A program made the translations under genes and the position numbers. A stretch of 64,000 nt of DNA. It comes from Nitrosopumilus sp. b1. Lineage in GTDB: Archaea > Thermoproteota > Nitrososphaeria > Nitrososphaerales > Nitrosopumilaceae. This document shows positions 26,803 to 35,946 of this stretch, one piece after another. Below the pieces are notes generated by a model. That model made no database searches, was not told where the DNA came from, and worked only from the letters and a program-made list of their open reading frames with translations. The DNA lies in assembly GCF_014078545.1 (NCBI RefSeq), contig NZ_MU078723.1, forward strand, positions 340,122 to 404,121. The letters are read 5' to 3'. Within the stretch, counting starts at the first letter, position 1. Each line of letters starts with the position of its first letter.

Positions 26803-27171
26803 CTAATGACCTATTTTATTTTCTATTACTTGCAATAGAGATTCATTTGAGAATGGTTTTTTTAAACAAATAATTTCTCCTTGATTAATTGCATCACGTA
26901 ATCTTACATCGTCAGGAAAGGAGGTCATGAAGATGACTTTAGCATTTGGATTAGCCTTTTTTATTTCTAAATAAGAATCGTATCCGTTGAGTCCAGGCAT
27001 TCTAAAATCAGTCAATACAAGATCAGGTCCATATTCTCGAAAAAGAAGAGGAGCCCTTTTCCCATCAACCTCAGTCACCGTTCTATAACCAGCTGACGAT
27101 ATTACTTCATTTACTCCATCTAGTAAATCAGTATCATCATCAACTATCATTACTATCTTTGACATAGACAT
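26803..27171 (-). CDS. Stand-alone CheY-like response regulator
   Basis: About 122 residues, one receiver domain: 'IVDDDTDLLDGV', phosphoacceptor Asp in 'LVLTDFRMPGLNGYD', Thr in 'VIFMTSF' and Lys in 'CLKKPFSNE'. It ends five residues after the last helix. I chose the ATG at 27171 (MSMSKIVMIV); an ATG at 27189 adds six residues and one at 27165 removes two. It is the closest relative in this window to the regulator at 59979, both having 'LVxxDxxMxGxxGYDxxxxIKxAxPxAKVIxMT'. Confidence 0.88.
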   Translation of the reverse strand: MSMSKIVMIVDDDTDLLDGVNEVISSAGYRTVTEVDGKRAPLLFREYGPDLVLTDFRMPGLNGYDSYLEIKKANPNAKVIFMTSFPDDVRLRDAINQGEIICLKKPFSNESLLQVIENKIGH

Positions 27172-27238
27172 AATTGTGAAAAAATGCATAAAAACTGGTG
27201 TTTTTTAAAATGAAAAAACACAATACACAGTAAATCAG

Positions 27239-27448
27239 TTAATGAATCAGATAGTTATTATTTTCAATTTCTAGAAGCCTGTCTCTGCTTAATACATCTA
27301 AGATATGAGTATGGAATTGAATCTCACTATACGAGTTGCATTTTTCACAAAATAACTTGGTAGGTTCTTTACATACAACACATTTGTGACTAGGATTTTT
27401 GCTGGCAATTTGCTCCGTACCACATTTTTTGCAAGATTCAATTCTCAT
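27239..27448 (-). CDS. Small zinc-ribbon protein
   Basis: 69 residues with three Cys pairs: 'CKKCGTEQ', 'CVVCKEP' and 'FCEKCNSYSE', plus His in 'HTHILD'. This can hold two zinc ions in ribbon folds. A helical tail follows. Such proteins in archaea often attach to larger complexes. Function unknown. A 10-bp perfect inverted repeat lies just upstream. Confidence 0.75.
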   Translation of the reverse strand: MRIESCKKCGTEQIASKNPSHKCVVCKEPTKLFCEKCNSYSEIQFHTHILDVLSRDRLLEIENNNYLIH

Positions 27449-27479
27449 GTATGTAGATAGATTCCAATATACATTACTC

Positions 27480-27503
27480 CTAGTAAGCTATTCAGCTTAC
27501 TAG
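27480..27503. promoter_or_regulatory. Perfect 10-bp inverted repeat between divergent genes
   Basis: CTAGTAAGCT, four bases (ATTC), AGCTTACTAG. It lies 32-55 bases before the zinc-ribbon start on the minus strand and 52-75 before the small-protein start on the plus strand, just outside both TATA regions (AATATA at 27467-27472 for the minus gene and TATAATCTAA at 27521-27530 for the plus gene). A regulator site is more likely than a terminator because it sits between divergent genes. A second palindrome, ACGTATACGT, is at 27535-27544. Confidence 0.6.
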
Positions 27504-27554
27504 TCATGAAATCATCTTACTATAATCTAAGTGGACGTATACGTATCTATTAAC

Positions 27555-27695
27555 ATGGAAACACAACAAGTATCAACTTGGAAAAAAATGGTGCACGCCC
27601 CATTCAAAAAAGTCGTTGCTTTTGATCTTCTCTGTATGGGAATAGGCATAGTTATTGGAATGGGAATAGGTGCATACTTGGTTGCAGGAGCATAA
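27555..27695 (+). CDS. Small membrane protein, 46 residues
   Basis: Starts 'METQQVSTWKKMVHAPFKKV' and continues with a glycine-rich hydrophobic helix 'GIGIVIGMGIGAYLV'. ATG start with TATAATCTAA 25-34 bases upstream, consistent with a leaderless transcript. Function unknown. Confidence 0.6.
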   Translation: METQQVSTWKKMVHAPFKKVVAFDLLCMGIGIVIGMGIGAYLVAGA

Positions 27696-27737
27696 CTGCA
27701 ACTCTAACTTTTTTTATGGATTATCCTTAATCATATC

Positions 27738-28688
27738 ATGGCAGAGTTTACAAAAATAGAAGAGCCATACACTTCAAAAGATGGTGTAAGACTTGTTTGG
27801 CAAGGAATAGACGAGGATGACTCTGATGTCGTTATTTTAGGAAAAGAGGAACTGGACTCTTTATTAGAAATTTTATCTAAAGAAAAGACTGGAAAGGTGG
27901 AACTAGAAGATGAATTTAGCTCAATTCTAGTCAATTCAGACATTTCACAGTTCAGACTAAAAGATGAGAGATACTTGGAAGCAGACACAAAACTTCTCAG
28001 AGAGAAGATCTTAGAATATATGAAAATTCCACATGAAGAACAAAGTATCCAGGTAAAATCAAACGAGTTCTATCCAACATCTGAGAGATCATCAAAATCA
28101 AAGAATAGCGAATCAAAAAAACAATCACTACTTAGTGCAATACTTGGATCACAAGAGAAAAAGATTTCAGAGTCAGAGTATTTCAGAATCATTTCGACAA
28201 GACGCTCAACTAGAAAATTTGACAAAACTCATCTGGTGGAAGACTGGAAAGTTGACAAGATACTTGCAGCAGCAGATACTGCTCCTAGTGCAGGAAACTT
28301 TCAAGGTTTTGAGGTATTTTATATAAAAAATAAAAAAATCAAACAAGCTCTGGTTGAAGCCGCAAATAGGCAACCATACGTTGATGCACCAATTGTACTA
28401 GTCTTTTGTATGAATCCATCCAGAGTTAAAATGGATTTTCCTCCAGAAACTTTAACAAAATTTTCCTTACAGGATGCTACATTGGCCGCAGCATATGCAC
28501 AGTTAGCGGCGTCTGCGTTAGAATTAAGCTCGATTTGGATCGGAATGCTGGATGAAGAAAAAGTCAAAAAGATACTTGGAACAGATTTACAGCCTTCGTC
28601 CATTTTATGCATAGGATATCCAGATAAACGTCGTCCCCCAAAATCAAGAAGAAAATTGAGAGATCTAATACATGTTTTAGAGTCTTAA
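27738..28688 (+). CDS. Nitroreductase-family flavoprotein with N-terminal extension
   Basis: 316 residues. The C-terminal 180 form a nitroreductase domain: 'STRRSTRKFDKTHL' near 155, 'AADTAPSAGNFQGFEVFYI' near 182, 'ATLAAAYAQLAASALELSSIWIG' near 255 and 'CIGYPDKRRPPKSRRKL' near 295, all FMN-binding blocks. The first 140 residues are acidic and partly disordered, with 'ILVNSDISQFRL' and a Ser/Lys-rich linker; I do not recognise them. The family reduces nitro groups, quinones or flavins using NAD(P)H. ATG start. Confidence 0.9.
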   Translation: MAEFTKIEEPYTSKDGVRLVWQGIDEDDSDVVILGKEELDSLLEILSKEKTGKVELEDEFSSILVNSDISQFRLKDERYLEADTKLLREKILEYMKIPHEEQSIQVKSNEFYPTSERSSKSKNSESKKQSLLSAILGSQEKKISESEYFRIISTRRSTRKFDKTHLVEDWKVDKILAAADTAPSAGNFQGFEVFYIKNKKIKQALVEAANRQPYVDAPIVLVFCMNPSRVKMDFPPETLTKFSLQDATLAAAYAQLAASALELSSIWIGMLDEEKVKKILGTDLQPSSILCIGYPDKRRPPKSRRKLRDLIHVLES

Positions 28689-28731
28689 TCTTTGGATATT
28701 GTTTTTATGATGCAAATGATTCGAGGTTAGT

Positions 28732-29532
28732 ATGGCAGATCTTTTCGAGGAGGCAGCAAATAATTTCTTGCAACTTGCTAGTCCTCAAAGACTTGAAATT
28801 CTATTCAAGTTATTGCAAAAGAAGACTACTCCTACGGCTTTAGCAAAAGAGATAGATGCTACAAAACAAGAAGTTCATAGAAATTTTATTCGGCTTGAGG
28901 ATCATGGATTAATTGAAAAGGCAAAGGACGGAAAGTTTGGCTTAACAATGTTTGGACAGACAATGTGTACACAAGTTCCATCTCTGGTCTTCTTTGCTCA
29001 AAACAGAAAGTATTTTGAAGATCATACGTTTAGTAATTTACCATCAAAATTCATAATGAGAACAGGACAGCTGGCATCAGGTAATCACATCAAAGGATTT
29101 GCTAATACACTTGAGGTATGGAAAACAATTTACAAAAATGCAAATGAGTACATCTATGAAGTGTTATCGGAAGTTCCACTAGATCTAATAGAACCTTTAG
29201 TAAAGCGTGTGAAGAAAGGAGTTAAGTTTTCATATATTTTTTCAGAGTCAGCCGTGGTTCCAAAAGGTCGTAAAGCACTACTAAAGAAGTTAGGTTTTGA
29301 TAAATTAATCCAAAAAGGCCTAGTAGAAAGAAAGATGGAAAAAAATGTAAATACGGTTTTGGTATTAAATGAAAAAGAAGCTTGCGTGATGTTTCCCACA
29401 ATAAATGGTGAATCAGATCTGTCTGAGATGTTTTATTCAAATGATCCTATGTTCCACGAATGGTGTCTTGATTACTTTAGATATTGTTGGTATGGTTCAG
29501 ATACCTTTGAGGAAAGCAAGCTCAAAGAATAA
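28732..29532 (+). CDS. FilR1/MrpR-like winged-helix regulator (DUF1724 type), copy 1
   Basis: 266 residues: an N-terminal winged helix (about 10-75; recognition helix around 'TKQEVHRNFIRLEDHGLIEK') and a C-terminal domain of the DUF1724/FilR1 type known from archaeal regulators such as the methanogenesis and filament-switch regulator FilR1. The ligand is unknown here. A clear paralogue is at 39564-40367; both share 'QEVHRNF/PEVHRNF', 'EYIY/QYIY' and the same ending 'EMFY...WCLDYF..CW'. The two flank a block of three large exported proteins, suggesting they control it. ATG start. Confidence 0.85.
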   Translation: MADLFEEAANNFLQLASPQRLEILFKLLQKKTTPTALAKEIDATKQEVHRNFIRLEDHGLIEKAKDGKFGLTMFGQTMCTQVPSLVFFAQNRKYFEDHTFSNLPSKFIMRTGQLASGNHIKGFANTLEVWKTIYKNANEYIYEVLSEVPLDLIEPLVKRVKKGVKFSYIFSESAVVPKGRKALLKKLGFDKLIQKGLVERKMEKNVNTVLVLNEKEACVMFPTINGESDLSEMFYSNDPMFHEWCLDYFRYCWYGSDTFEESKLKE

Positions 29533-29609
29533 TTCAAGAAACATTTGGAAAAAATGTTTTAGATTGTATGGAGTAGTGTCAGGAAAAACAGATTTAGTTT
29601 AAAACAGAT

Positions 29610-32600
29610 TTAATTTTTTGGATTTAGTTTTAGGCTTGAACGTGATGAGACTAGAATTAAAGATAGAACTGACACTCCCAAAACCAATACCGCAATTGTA
29701 CTAAATTCAGGAATTATCCGTGTGGCATGAATTTCTATAACTCTGTCACCACCCCGGAAATTTATTGTGATTTCATTATCATCTGTTAGAAAAACAGGCG
29801 ATTGTCCATCAATTGAATAGTGTTCAATGCCGGTAAAGAATTCTTCAGGCGGGTTTAACGTTATGCTACCATCACTATTGGAATCTATGTTTATGACTAG
29901 TGAGGGATTATCTTGATTAATCTCTGCGCTTGTTATAGAACCAGAACTCATTGTATATGGAATACATCTGTCGCCTACACTTAGTTCGGATTGTTGACAG
30001 GGATCATCAGGGTTTACACTGCCTCCACCATTCGATGTATTGGGTAAAGTTATGGAATCAGAAATGATGAGTGTGAATTTCTGAGGACTAAATGGAACTG
30101 CTTCACCAGTCACTTCAACAACCCAATTACCACTAATTGGATCGGTGTCAACTACTTCTACATTGTTTAGTTCGTCTTTTAATGGCACTTGGAGAAAAGT
30201 AGAATTTTTTGCAGGCTGATTAGGGTTATTAGGATCTAAGACCCAAGGATAAAAAACCCGATTATTGTGTTTTACAACAAGATCCAAATCACTTTGTAGA
30301 CTAGGTTCTACAGTAATTGCCCCAGGGGGATCATCCCAAACAAGAGTTGCTCTTAAAGGATTGTCCCCATTAGATGTAAATGTCTGTGTAAATACCTGGC
30401 CTTCATTTACCTGACCTTGGAAAATCCTTTGTTCGTTTGGATTTTCGTGGACTAGGGTTATTGCCCTCAGTGCATTTGCTATTCCCCACCCAAATTGATA
30501 ATTAGGTCCAGGCTTGGGACTAGGAGGATCATCGGCAGTGTGAATCAAAATTGCTTTTGCAGTATGGGGAGGTAAGCGTTCGCTGTGCGTAATCCTCCAT
30601 TCTTGATTCAATAAAGAAACAAGACCAGTTACTAATGGGGCAGAAAAACTTGTGCCACAATCTTGAACATAATTATTATTGAGACCCGTAAACCAGTATC
30701 CCGTATTTTGAAGACTTGGTTCATGTGCAGGGTTTGATGTGTTACAACCTGGGGCCATTATGTCAGGTTTTAGCCTACCATCTGATGTTGGCCCAAAATT
30801 TGAAAAAGCAGAAAAGTTACCAGTTGCCGTATCAATCGAACCCACTACAATTAGATTTTTTGCAGTCGCAGGAGAATTGATTATTCCATAAGATTCAGCA
30901 GCATTATTTGTATTCCAACCACGTTGATTATAGACCCTGACATTACAATCATCATATTGCCTTTCGTTTCCAGCAGATTTTATTATCAAAAGTGGTCCGT
31001 GTTCATGACCTAGACCATCATAACTAATTCTATCTAACAGTTGCGAAGTACTAGAATAACTTCCTAGTTGAGTGCATTCAACAGAAAAATCCGGACGGCC
31101 GTGTTCTTCATGCTTGTGTACTCTTTCAGTCACCACATGGCCCATAGATAGGTTGCTGAGGTCTACATCATTAGACATGGCACTTCGGAAATCATCCTCC
31201 ATATCAGAGAAATTTGTATGAAATAAAGAACCGATAAAATCATGATCATTAATATGAATTTGCCAGGTATCCCATATACCATATGAGTAAAGTTGAACGT
31301 TAGGAGAAACTCCTTCATGACTGTGTCCTAATTGTGTCAAAAGAGCATGGTCAGCAACTTGACCAACACTAGATGCAATTATACCAGCAACCTTGGTAGG
31401 GTGGTCAAGTCCATTTTGTAAAATGTTAGTTTCTGCAATTATAACTTTATCATCAAGATGAATATGCGGTAATATCGCGGCATTGTCATATACCATTACT
31501 TTAACACCATCACCATTCAATGAAGAAAATGCACGTCGAGCATCCTTGATGCCGATAAATTCTTGGGCTGCATGGCTCTCCGGCTCAAGTGGTGGATCTA
31601 CATATGTGATAAACTGAACAGTGTTTCTTTCAGATAATTTTTGTACATGATTCAGATTAAGGAATGCAGACGCAATTGAGGAGGATTCTGCCACATAATT
31701 TGGATATCCTTCACTTATACTGATAGCATCTAAGATTTCCTGTTTTGTTACATCATCATGGAAATGAATCAATGACGTAAACATGTCGGGAGGAACTTTG
31801 CTAACCATGTCACTAGACATTTGAATCCCGGCCCATTCCGGAGCTGTCTCCTTGTAAATTATCGGATCAACCTTTGTGTCAGTAGTGATAGGAAATGCTG
31901 CCCTTACTCCAAAATCATTCCAGTTTATTCCATCTATTCTTGATAATGGAATTTTTGCAACATAAAGTTTTGATGATAGATATTCGATGAGGTTAATTTC
32001 GTTATTAGCTAGTAATTGATGAATTACTTGAGTTGGTAACTCGTAGAACTGAAGATGAAAGTATACATCTTTTGCACCTTCATCTGCAGAATCTTTGATT
32101 CCTTGGATATCAAATCCTTCAGGGGGAGTGGTGCCTCCAGTCTTAAATGGTACATCATACTTTGGATTTGTCTCACTTAAACAAAGAACGTATGGCTCAA
32201 TTTCAGCAGAGTTTGCTTTTGTATTATTGTAAGAAATTATACGCTTGTTTGAATCGACAGATGGAAAAAGTTGGATGGGTTGTAAACTTGAATGAGTAAA
32301 TGAGTTAAATGAAAAGCCATGACCAACAGCAATATCGTTGGTAGGACAAGACAACTCAGATTTTTTATACTCAAATGGCGAAACTAGAATTTTTGCAGGT
32401 TTTATTACTTTGAGATGAAAATTCCCATCTTTTATCTTGAGGCATTGAAGTTTACCATATAAGAGATCTGGATCCCTTGCATTATTTTTTCCTTTAAATT
32501 CCCATTCTGATGGATTCAACGAGTCTGAAGAAATTGGCGCATTTGAGAAAACGGTAAATTCAGTTTGATCACCAAATCCACTTCCTGTAGAAACGTAACC

Positions 32601-33665
32601 ATGTGGACAGGTACCGGTTACGGAAATAGATTCGTTATGGTTTGTGAGTTTTGAATTTGGGGCAAATGTTTCGGTTACATCAAAACTATTTTGATCATTT
32701 TTCAAACAGGTAACAGTTGTTTTTACCTGCGCAAATGTTTGTGCACTATTGAAATATTCAATGGAGAATCGATTATCTTCAAAGTAATTAGAGCTGAGAG
32801 GATCAACTTCATCTAAATTCGATGAGAAACCGCCGCTTAGTGCAATGTAGTTAATTGGGCATGTTACTGAAATAGAGCGAGTTTGATTCGGATACAGGAT
32901 ACTAGTCAGGGAAACGTACTCTACGAGAGAATTACTTGGCATTGAAATGTAGGTCGGAATAATTTTTTCGGTTGTTAAAATCAGATCATCTGTAGGATTG
33001 TTAATGTTCCCATTGATGTAGAGACCACCAAATGGTGAAGGTGCAGATAAAGCAAATCCTATTTTAAAGCCAATAGTATCATTGTAAGTTATACAGAAAT
33101 CAGTGATTTGTCCAGAGCATAATGGTTTTTTAAATTCAAAATTCTGCCATCTTTCAGTGGGGATGTTAAAATCACGACTGGAAGTTGTTGTGCCATACCC
33201 ATCTTCTTGTTGATCTGGACGCCACCAGGAATTTCCCGTATTTGGATCTCTATAAAAGGAGCGGTCGTTGTATGGATGAATTCCAATATTATCTTCACCT
33301 ATATCGTGTACCCCATCATGATTATTATCGAAGTTTATCATAACATCGAGGATGTCTCCAGGATAGCTATCAGGCATCTTTATTCTTACATTGCCATACA
33401 AAAACTCATGATCATATGCAAGATCATATTCTACAAAAAAATCATGTCCTTGGTAATTTATGGTAAAATTTGGATGAGATGTTACAACATATTCTCCTGA
33501 TTTTGCAATTCCATCAATGACGGGCGGTGTATTAATTACTTTTATTGGAATTGATGTTCCTGAGTGACTCTCAGCAGTTGGAAGATAGTAAGATCCCACC
33601 ATCAGGGCTAGAGTCAATAAAATTATCCAATTGTTATTGTTTTCTAAATTATTGATAAAACTCAT
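29610..33665 (-). CDS. Very large exported subtilisin-like protease (S8, Kp43-like)
   Basis: 1351 residues from the ATG at 33665 (an upstream TTG would add 13). A signal segment (about 12-30) is followed by a CBM9/DOMON-like beta domain (about 35-220), three roughly 75-residue Cys-paired repeats (each opening 'CP' and containing a 'GxGF/SGGF' turn, about 265-500), a propeptide-like region, and an S8 catalytic domain with Asp in 'VMVYDNA', His in 'DHPTKVAGIIAS', oxyanion Asn in 'KSAGNERQ' and Ser in 'GTSFSAPLVTG'. A Kp43-type beta domain ('RATLVWDDPPGA') follows. The end, 'IPEFSTIAVLVLG' plus a hydrophobic helix and basic tail, matches the PEFG/PEF-CTERM anchor of thaumarchaeal surface proteins. 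It overlaps the upstream metzincin gene by 17 bases. Confidence 0.9.
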   Translation of the reverse strand: MSFINNLENNNNWIILLTLALMVGSYYLPTAESHSGTSIPIKVINTPPVIDGIAKSGEYVVTSHPNFTINYQGHDFFVEYDLAYDHEFLYGNVRIKMPDSYPGDILDVMINFDNNHDGVHDIGEDNIGIHPYNDRSFYRDPNTGNSWWRPDQQEDGYGTTTSSRDFNIPTERWQNFEFKKPLCSGQITDFCITYNDTIGFKIGFALSAPSPFGGLYINGNINNPTDDLILTTEKIIPTYISMPSNSLVEYVSLTSILYPNQTRSISVTCPINYIALSGGFSSNLDEVDPLSSNYFEDNRFSIEYFNSAQTFAQVKTTVTCLKNDQNSFDVTETFAPNSKLTNHNESISVTGTCPHGYVSTGSGFGDQTEFTVFSNAPISSDSLNPSEWEFKGKNNARDPDLLYGKLQCLKIKDGNFHLKVIKPAKILVSPFEYKKSELSCPTNDIAVGHGFSFNSFTHSSLQPIQLFPSVDSNKRIISYNNTKANSAEIEPYVLCLSETNPKYDVPFKTGGTTPPEGFDIQGIKDSADEGAKDVYFHLQFYELPTQVIHQLLANNEINLIEYLSSKLYVAKIPLSRIDGINWNDFGVRAAFPITTDTKVDPIIYKETAPEWAGIQMSSDMVSKVPPDMFTSLIHFHDDVTKQEILDAISISEGYPNYVAESSSIASAFLNLNHVQKLSERNTVQFITYVDPPLEPESHAAQEFIGIKDARRAFSSLNGDGVKVMVYDNAAILPHIHLDDKVIIAETNILQNGLDHPTKVAGIIASSVGQVADHALLTQLGHSHEGVSPNVQLYSYGIWDTWQIHINDHDFIGSLFHTNFSDMEDDFRSAMSNDVDLSNLSMGHVVTERVHKHEEHGRPDFSVECTQLGSYSSTSQLLDRISYDGLGHEHGPLLIIKSAGNERQYDDCNVRVYNQRGWNTNNAAESYGIINSPATAKNLIVVGSIDTATGNFSAFSNFGPTSDGRLKPDIMAPGCNTSNPAHEPSLQNTGYWFTGLNNNYVQDCGTSFSAPLVTGLVSLLNQEWRITHSERLPPHTAKAILIHTADDPPSPKPGPNYQFGWGIANALRAITLVHENPNEQRIFQGQVNEGQVFTQTFTSNGDNPLRATLVWDDPPGAITVEPSLQSDLDLVVKHNNRVFYPWVLDPNNPNQPAKNSTFLQVPLKDELNNVEVVDTDPISGNWVVEVTGEAVPFSPQKFTLIISDSITLPNTSNGGGSVNPDDPCQQSELSVGDRCIPYTMSSGSITSAEINQDNPSLVINIDSNSDGSITLNPPEEFFTGIEHYSIDGQSPVFLTDDNEITINFRGGDRVIEIHATRIIPEFSTIAVLVLGVSVLSLILVSSRSSLKLNPKN

Positions 33666-35844
33666 CCAAGTAATCCTGGCAATCAAAAGTTGAGCCATCG
33701 CCACCTAACAGAGTGCTGTATGTTATTGAAGATAGCTTGCTCCAGTCTGCAGGGGTTGGGGCATAAGAATGATTTAGAGGATTAAGAGTATCATTAATCT
33801 CACAAAGATATGGACCCTCTACAATGAGCCCGCTAAACACGTCAAGTGTCCTTGCAAAGGAATCACCGTGAACACATATTGGTTCTATTCCATCTCCCCT
33901 ATCAAGATAAATCAGCTCCATTGTGGGTTTACACATAACATCAAACACATCTACTCCATTTGCAGTCTGTAGTTGTGGTGGAAGTAAAACTCCGTTCAGA
34001 TAGTAATCATCATAGATTCCCTGAACTTTCATTCCAGTTTCAGTTGATTTCTTTATTGATGAAATAAAGCTGTCAAGTTGGCCACCGCCAGAACCCTCAA
34101 TAATTGAAAGTAAGCCTTCAAGGTTTCCATTTAATACAAGTGCCTTGTACTTGTCTATGTTTCCTCCTTCTCCGGGGATTAAACCGAATGTAGATTCAAT
34201 TCTATCATTGAGCATTTCTTTATGATCATCATCGGTTAGTTCAATTGGTTTCGCCCCTGAGAAATCCACTAGTGCAAGATTGGTTATGTTTTGTGTTTTG
34301 TAATCACCGTCATAGTCATACACTACAAAAGGTCGCTTGTTAATTGCACTTTCTGTTGGAGGTAAAGGTATTGAGATGGGGGTACCATCATCAAATGCTG
34401 AGGTACTTCTCATATCAAAATTAATCAAAGACCAATCATCATATGCCACCAGAGTTGTCAATCCTTGCCCATTGCAAGTTGGAATGGATGAAATGTTGTT
34501 AAGATCATCAGCAGACGTGTTTTCCACAGTATCACCATTCCAGTCAACGCCTTGAGGTGAAAATTCAGGAATTGCAGCTGTTCCGCCACTCCAAGCAATT
34601 TCCTTGCCTACACCCCCAGGACCAATTCCAGCGGTATCATTTGCATTTCCTTCTGTTATGTTAATGTAATTTCCATCAGAGTAGTCTATATTTCGATTTA
34701 CCAATGTTGGGAACTGATACAGGTGATTCATTACACTGTAATAGTTTGGTTTACAGTTGATGTTATCATATCCACCATGTTGTAATCCAAGATTGTGACC
34801 CAACTCATGGATTATGGTGGCAGCTTGTTGATCAGTGCTTCCAACCCCTTTTTCAAAAGAGCCAAGAGTTACAACAAAGTCATTTCCGCCTATCTCAGCT
34901 TGACCAGAAGAATTTACGTATGGATGTTGGAAAGAGGCAAACAAACCATAATGGAATGCTTGACGCTTGTTTGTCAAATACTTGTTTTCTTTGGAGGGAT
35001 CTGGTTCTTGATCCCTATCTTGCTGAGTTCCAAAGTAATGTTTTTTCAATAGAGTATAGTCAGTGGTGTCATTTCCAGCTATTGCAGTAACTACTTCCGA
35101 GTAGTGTTTGCCAATTGGTTCATCTACCTGAAAATGAATGATTATTGGTTTTGCAGTAGGGGCATTGGCAAAAAAGTCTTTGACATCAGCTAGGGCTTGA
35201 GCATCAGGTGCGTGACCAGGCATCCAATCAAGCTCTACGTAGACATCCCATTTATTTCGGTAATCAGGACAATCTGGATCAGGCCCATAGTTTCCACATC
35301 CATAAAAGTAGGTCTTTCCATTGTGATAAATTCGTAGACCTATATTTCGCTCCCAAGCATTACAAAGTTGATCCCCATCGGTGTCAGTACAAGTTACTAT
35401 AGTTTCATAATTTGGTTGAGATGGATACATGCCATCGTCATCAAAAACATATGTTGTAAACACCGAAGATGTGTCTATAATTCCACTTCCGATAGAAGAC
35501 GCTTCTGCGGTAATCTGATCATTGTCTACAACCAAAAGTTTTGGCTCTGGCTCTGTGGAATTATCTGTTATCAGTATTGGAGAAGTGGCAAATTGATTAT
35601 TGACACATGTGGCTGTAAAGTTCTTGTTTGATTCAAGCGTGGAATTCAGGAAAATGTTACTTGTCTCTCCAACAACGCATGTTCCATTGACGTTGTAAAA
35701 TACTGTGGCAGACCTTGTGCCATTGGTAAAGTAATATTCAAAATCAAATTTTACAGTCTGAGCATATGCATCAACAATATACACAGTAGAAAAAATTAGC
35801 ATTATAATGCCTGATGCAATCAATGCCCCCCTAACCAAGCACAA
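33649..35844 (-). CDS. Large exported metzincin-type zinc metalloprotease
   Basis: 731 residues. Signal peptide at 1-28 ('IMLIFSTVYIVDAYA'). The zinc site is 'HELGHNLGLQHGG' (first His near 346), the extended HExxHxxGxxHGG form of metzincins, and the Met-turn 'YYSVMNHLYQF' follows 25 residues later. N-terminal part contains an Ig-like beta domain and a Ca-binding-like 'DTDGDQLCNAWE'. The C-terminal 230 residues have no clear match. Start TTG. Its stop lies inside the start of the subtilase gene, so the two proteases are translationally coupled and probably exported together. Confidence 0.87.
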   Translation of the reverse strand: MCLVRGALIASGIIMLIFSTVYIVDAYAQTVKFDFEYYFTNGTRSATVFYNVNGTCVVGETSNIFLNSTLESNKNFTATCVNNQFATSPILITDNSTEPEPKLLVVDNDQITAEASSIGSGIIDTSSVFTTYVFDDDGMYPSQPNYETIVTCTDTDGDQLCNAWERNIGLRIYHNGKTYFYGCGNYGPDPDCPDYRNKWDVYVELDWMPGHAPDAQALADVKDFFANAPTAKPIIIHFQVDEPIGKHYSEVVTAIAGNDTTDYTLLKKHYFGTQQDRDQEPDPSKENKYLTNKRQAFHYGLFASFQHPYVNSSGQAEIGGNDFVVTLGSFEKGVGSTDQQAATIIHELGHNLGLQHGGYDNINCKPNYYSVMNHLYQFPTLVNRNIDYSDGNYINITEGNANDTAGIGPGGVGKEIAWSGGTAAIPEFSPQGVDWNGDTVENTSADDLNNISSIPTCNGQGLTTLVAYDDWSLINFDMRSTSAFDDGTPISIPLPPTESAINKRPFVVYDYDGDYKTQNITNLALVDFSGAKPIELTDDDHKEMLNDRIESTFGLIPGEGGNIDKYKALVLNGNLEGLLSIIEGSGGGQLDSFISSIKKSTETGMKVQGIYDDYYLNGVLLPPQLQTANGVDVFDVMCKPTMELIYLDRGDGIEPICVHGDSFARTLDVFSGLIVEGPYLCEINDTLNPLNHSYAPTPADWSKLSSITYSTLLGGDGSTFDCQDYLDEFYQ

Positions 35845-35946
35845 TATAGATCAATATTTAGTATTTAACTATTTCCAAAAAGGGAAACATAATGATTAAA
35901 GAAGAAATTATGAATTTGGTAGCATACGAAAATTATGAAAATTTGA

